Shown here: positions 63,282 to 64,000 of the stretch, one piece after another
Layout: each line of letters begins with the position of its first letter
Position numbering within the stretch: position 1 is the stretch's first letter
From: Komagataeibacter sucrofermentans DSM 15973
GTDB taxonomy: Bacteria; Pseudomonadota; Alphaproteobacteria; Acetobacterales; Acetobacteraceae
Reading direction: 5' to 3'
Assembly: GCF_040581405.1 (NCBI RefSeq)
Contig: NZ_CP137159.1
Span: 124,001 to 188,000 of the forward strand
DNA: 64,000 nucleotides
Notes under the pieces: generated by a model
Seen by the model: the letters and a program-made list of their open reading frames with translations, nothing else
The model's database searches: none
Told to the model about the DNA's origin: nothing
Made by a program: the position numbers and the translations under genes

Positions 63282-63298
63282 TTCGTTAATTGAACGAA
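63282..63298. promoter_or_regulatory. Second TTCGTT-N5-AACGAA operator, before the TonB receptor
   Basis: TTCGTT-AATTG-AACGAA repeats the arms and spacer of the site at 60293. It lies 62 bases before the receptor start in AT-rich DNA. This ties the receptor to the oxygenase regulon. Confidence 0.65.
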
Positions 63299-63360
63299 GT
63301 CCCGGTCAAATCAGATGCACTTTTCTGTCGCAGCACACACGGATGTGCCGAAGGAGAGAT

Positions 63361-64000
63361 ATGGATATGGCTTACGCTGGCACGACAAAACGATGGCTTT
63401 ATGTATCGACGTCCTCCCTCCTGCTTGCATGGGGCGCCGATAGCCACACGGCATATGCGCAGAATGCGCCCCCACGCGCCCGCTCGGCGCACGGTAATAT
63501 AAGGCCCCATGCCGCACGCACGGCCCCCACGCTCAAACCTTCCGCCCCCGCAGTGGCTGCCGCGCCGGAAAAACTGAGTGTATCGGTCGCGCGCATGCGC
63601 CATAACGGGCAGGACGTCGCAGCCTCTACTACTTATGTTTCCCAACAGGAACTACGAGAACGTAATATAACCAATACCGCCGAACTGGGTCGTATTGCCC
63701 CCGGTGTCATGATTTCTCAAATGGGGCAGGCCTCTACATCAACGGTCATTACCATTCGCGGCGTTGCCAATCTCGACTTTTCAGACCATCAGGAATCGCC
63801 CAACACGGTTTATTCCGACGGAGCCTATATCAGTTTTCCCGGCGCGATAGGTGGCGCCATGTTTGACCTTGATCGCGTGGAAATCGAGCGTGGCCCCCAG
63901 GGCACGACTGGCGGGCGCAACACGACCGGCGGTTCGATCAGACTTGTTTCAGCCAAACCGACAGACAAACTGACTGGGTATGCCCAGGCATCCTATGGCA
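63361..64000 (+). CDS. TonB-dependent receptor, 5' part (runs off the window)
   Basis: An open frame of 213 codons from the ATG at 63361 (GGAG just before) to the window end. Signal peptide (WLYVSTSSLLLAWGADSHTA, cleavage near YAQ-N), Pro/Ala-rich linker, then a plug domain: ELGRIAPGVMISQMGQASTS, ITIRGVANLDFSDHQESPNT, DLDRVEIERGPQGTTGGRNT and GGSIRLVSAKPTDKLTGYA. The ERGPQGT plug motif is the family hallmark. The receptor probably brings in the substrate of the oxygenase cluster and shares its operator. Confidence 0.92.
   Translation, partial: MDMAYAGTTKRWLYVSTSSLLLAWGADSHTAYAQNAPPRARSAHGNIRPHAARTAPTLKPSAPAVAAAPEKLSVSVARMRHNGQDVAASTTYVSQQELRERNITNTAELGRIAPGVMISQMGQASTSTVITIRGVANLDFSDHQESPNTVYSDGAYISFPGAIGGAMFDLDRVEIERGPQGTTGGRNTTGGSIRLVSAKPTDKLTGYAQASYG

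Noticed and set aside
1-64000. CRISPR arrays, tRNA or rRNA genes
   Set aside because: No regularly spaced repeats, cloverleaf-like sequences or rRNA segments were noticed on either strand; a dedicated scan was not possible.

Overview
The window looks like a chromosomal segment of an acetic acid bacterium (Acetobacteraceae; Komagataeibacter, Gluconacetobacter or Novacetimonas type). This is inferred from family content, not from a marker gene: an L-sorbosone-dehydrogenase-like PQQ-superfamily enzyme, a gluconate 5-dehydrogenase beside a GntP permease and an OprB-type porin, a D-galactonate operon, TonB-dependent receptors with low-complexity N-termini, and IS5/IS701/IS21/IS91-family elements. 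The DNA is GC-rich with AT-rich promoters. I saw no rRNA, tRNA or CRISPR array.

Layout. (1) 1-4.9 kb: a LysR regulator cut by the window edge, a divergent aldo/keto reductase, the ruins of a second aldo/keto reductase, then a DeoR regulator, a Gfo/Idh/MocA dehydrogenase and a UPF0303 protein in one operon. (2) 4.9-16.7 kb: a mobile-element scar zone. An IS5-family and an IS701-family element lie head to tail on shared CTAG targets between fragments of an AEC permease and a ketopantoate reductase. An AmpC beta-lactamase, a GNAT, a CcdAB pair, an IS91-type element with its own tyrosine recombinase, an Rrf2-cupin-SDR operon, a VapBC-like pair and remnants of an integrase and a nitronate monooxygenase follow. 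(3) 16.7-25.4 kb: ordinary accessory metabolism: phosphoesterase, SDR/TetR pair with a two-site operator, TetX-like monooxygenase, ChaB, sorbosone-dehydrogenase-like protein, MdaB/LysR pair and an Lrp regulator whose divergent neighbour is cut by an IS21 element (25.5-28.0 kb).

(4) 28.2-46.0 kb: a catabolic island around a LysR gene. It encodes an M20 amidohydrolase, an APH-fold kinase of the hydroxylysine-kinase type, an aldehyde dehydrogenase, two amidases, a DUF3311 protein, a TonB-dependent receptor, a 2-hydroxyacid dehydrogenase, a class III aminotransferase, a class II aldolase, a sodium:solute symporter and a second class III PLP enzyme that resembles the phospho-lyases (ETNPPL/PHYKPL). 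Kinase, phospho-lyase and aldehyde dehydrogenase together suggest that an amino-alcohol or hydroxy-amino-acid released by the amidases is phosphorylated, eliminated to a semialdehyde and oxidised.

(5) 46.0-57.8 kb: sugar-acid catabolism. A broken L-idonate 5-dehydrogenase converges on an intact gluconate 5-dehydrogenase, followed by gluconate permease and porin. Then comes a complete D-galactonate operon on the minus strand (IclR regulator, dgoK, dgoA, dgoD, MFS transporter, SMP-30 lactonase).

(6) 57.8-64 kb: an IclR regulator, a ferredoxin reductase and ferredoxin, a divergent Rieske oxygenase, a glutamine-synthetase-like ligase and a TonB-dependent receptor running off the window. The same inverted repeat, TTCGTT-N5-AACGAA, lies in front of the oxygenase and in front of the receptor. 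I regard this as the best candidate for an undescribed system: a gamma-glutamylation-coupled oxygenase pathway for an unknown amine.
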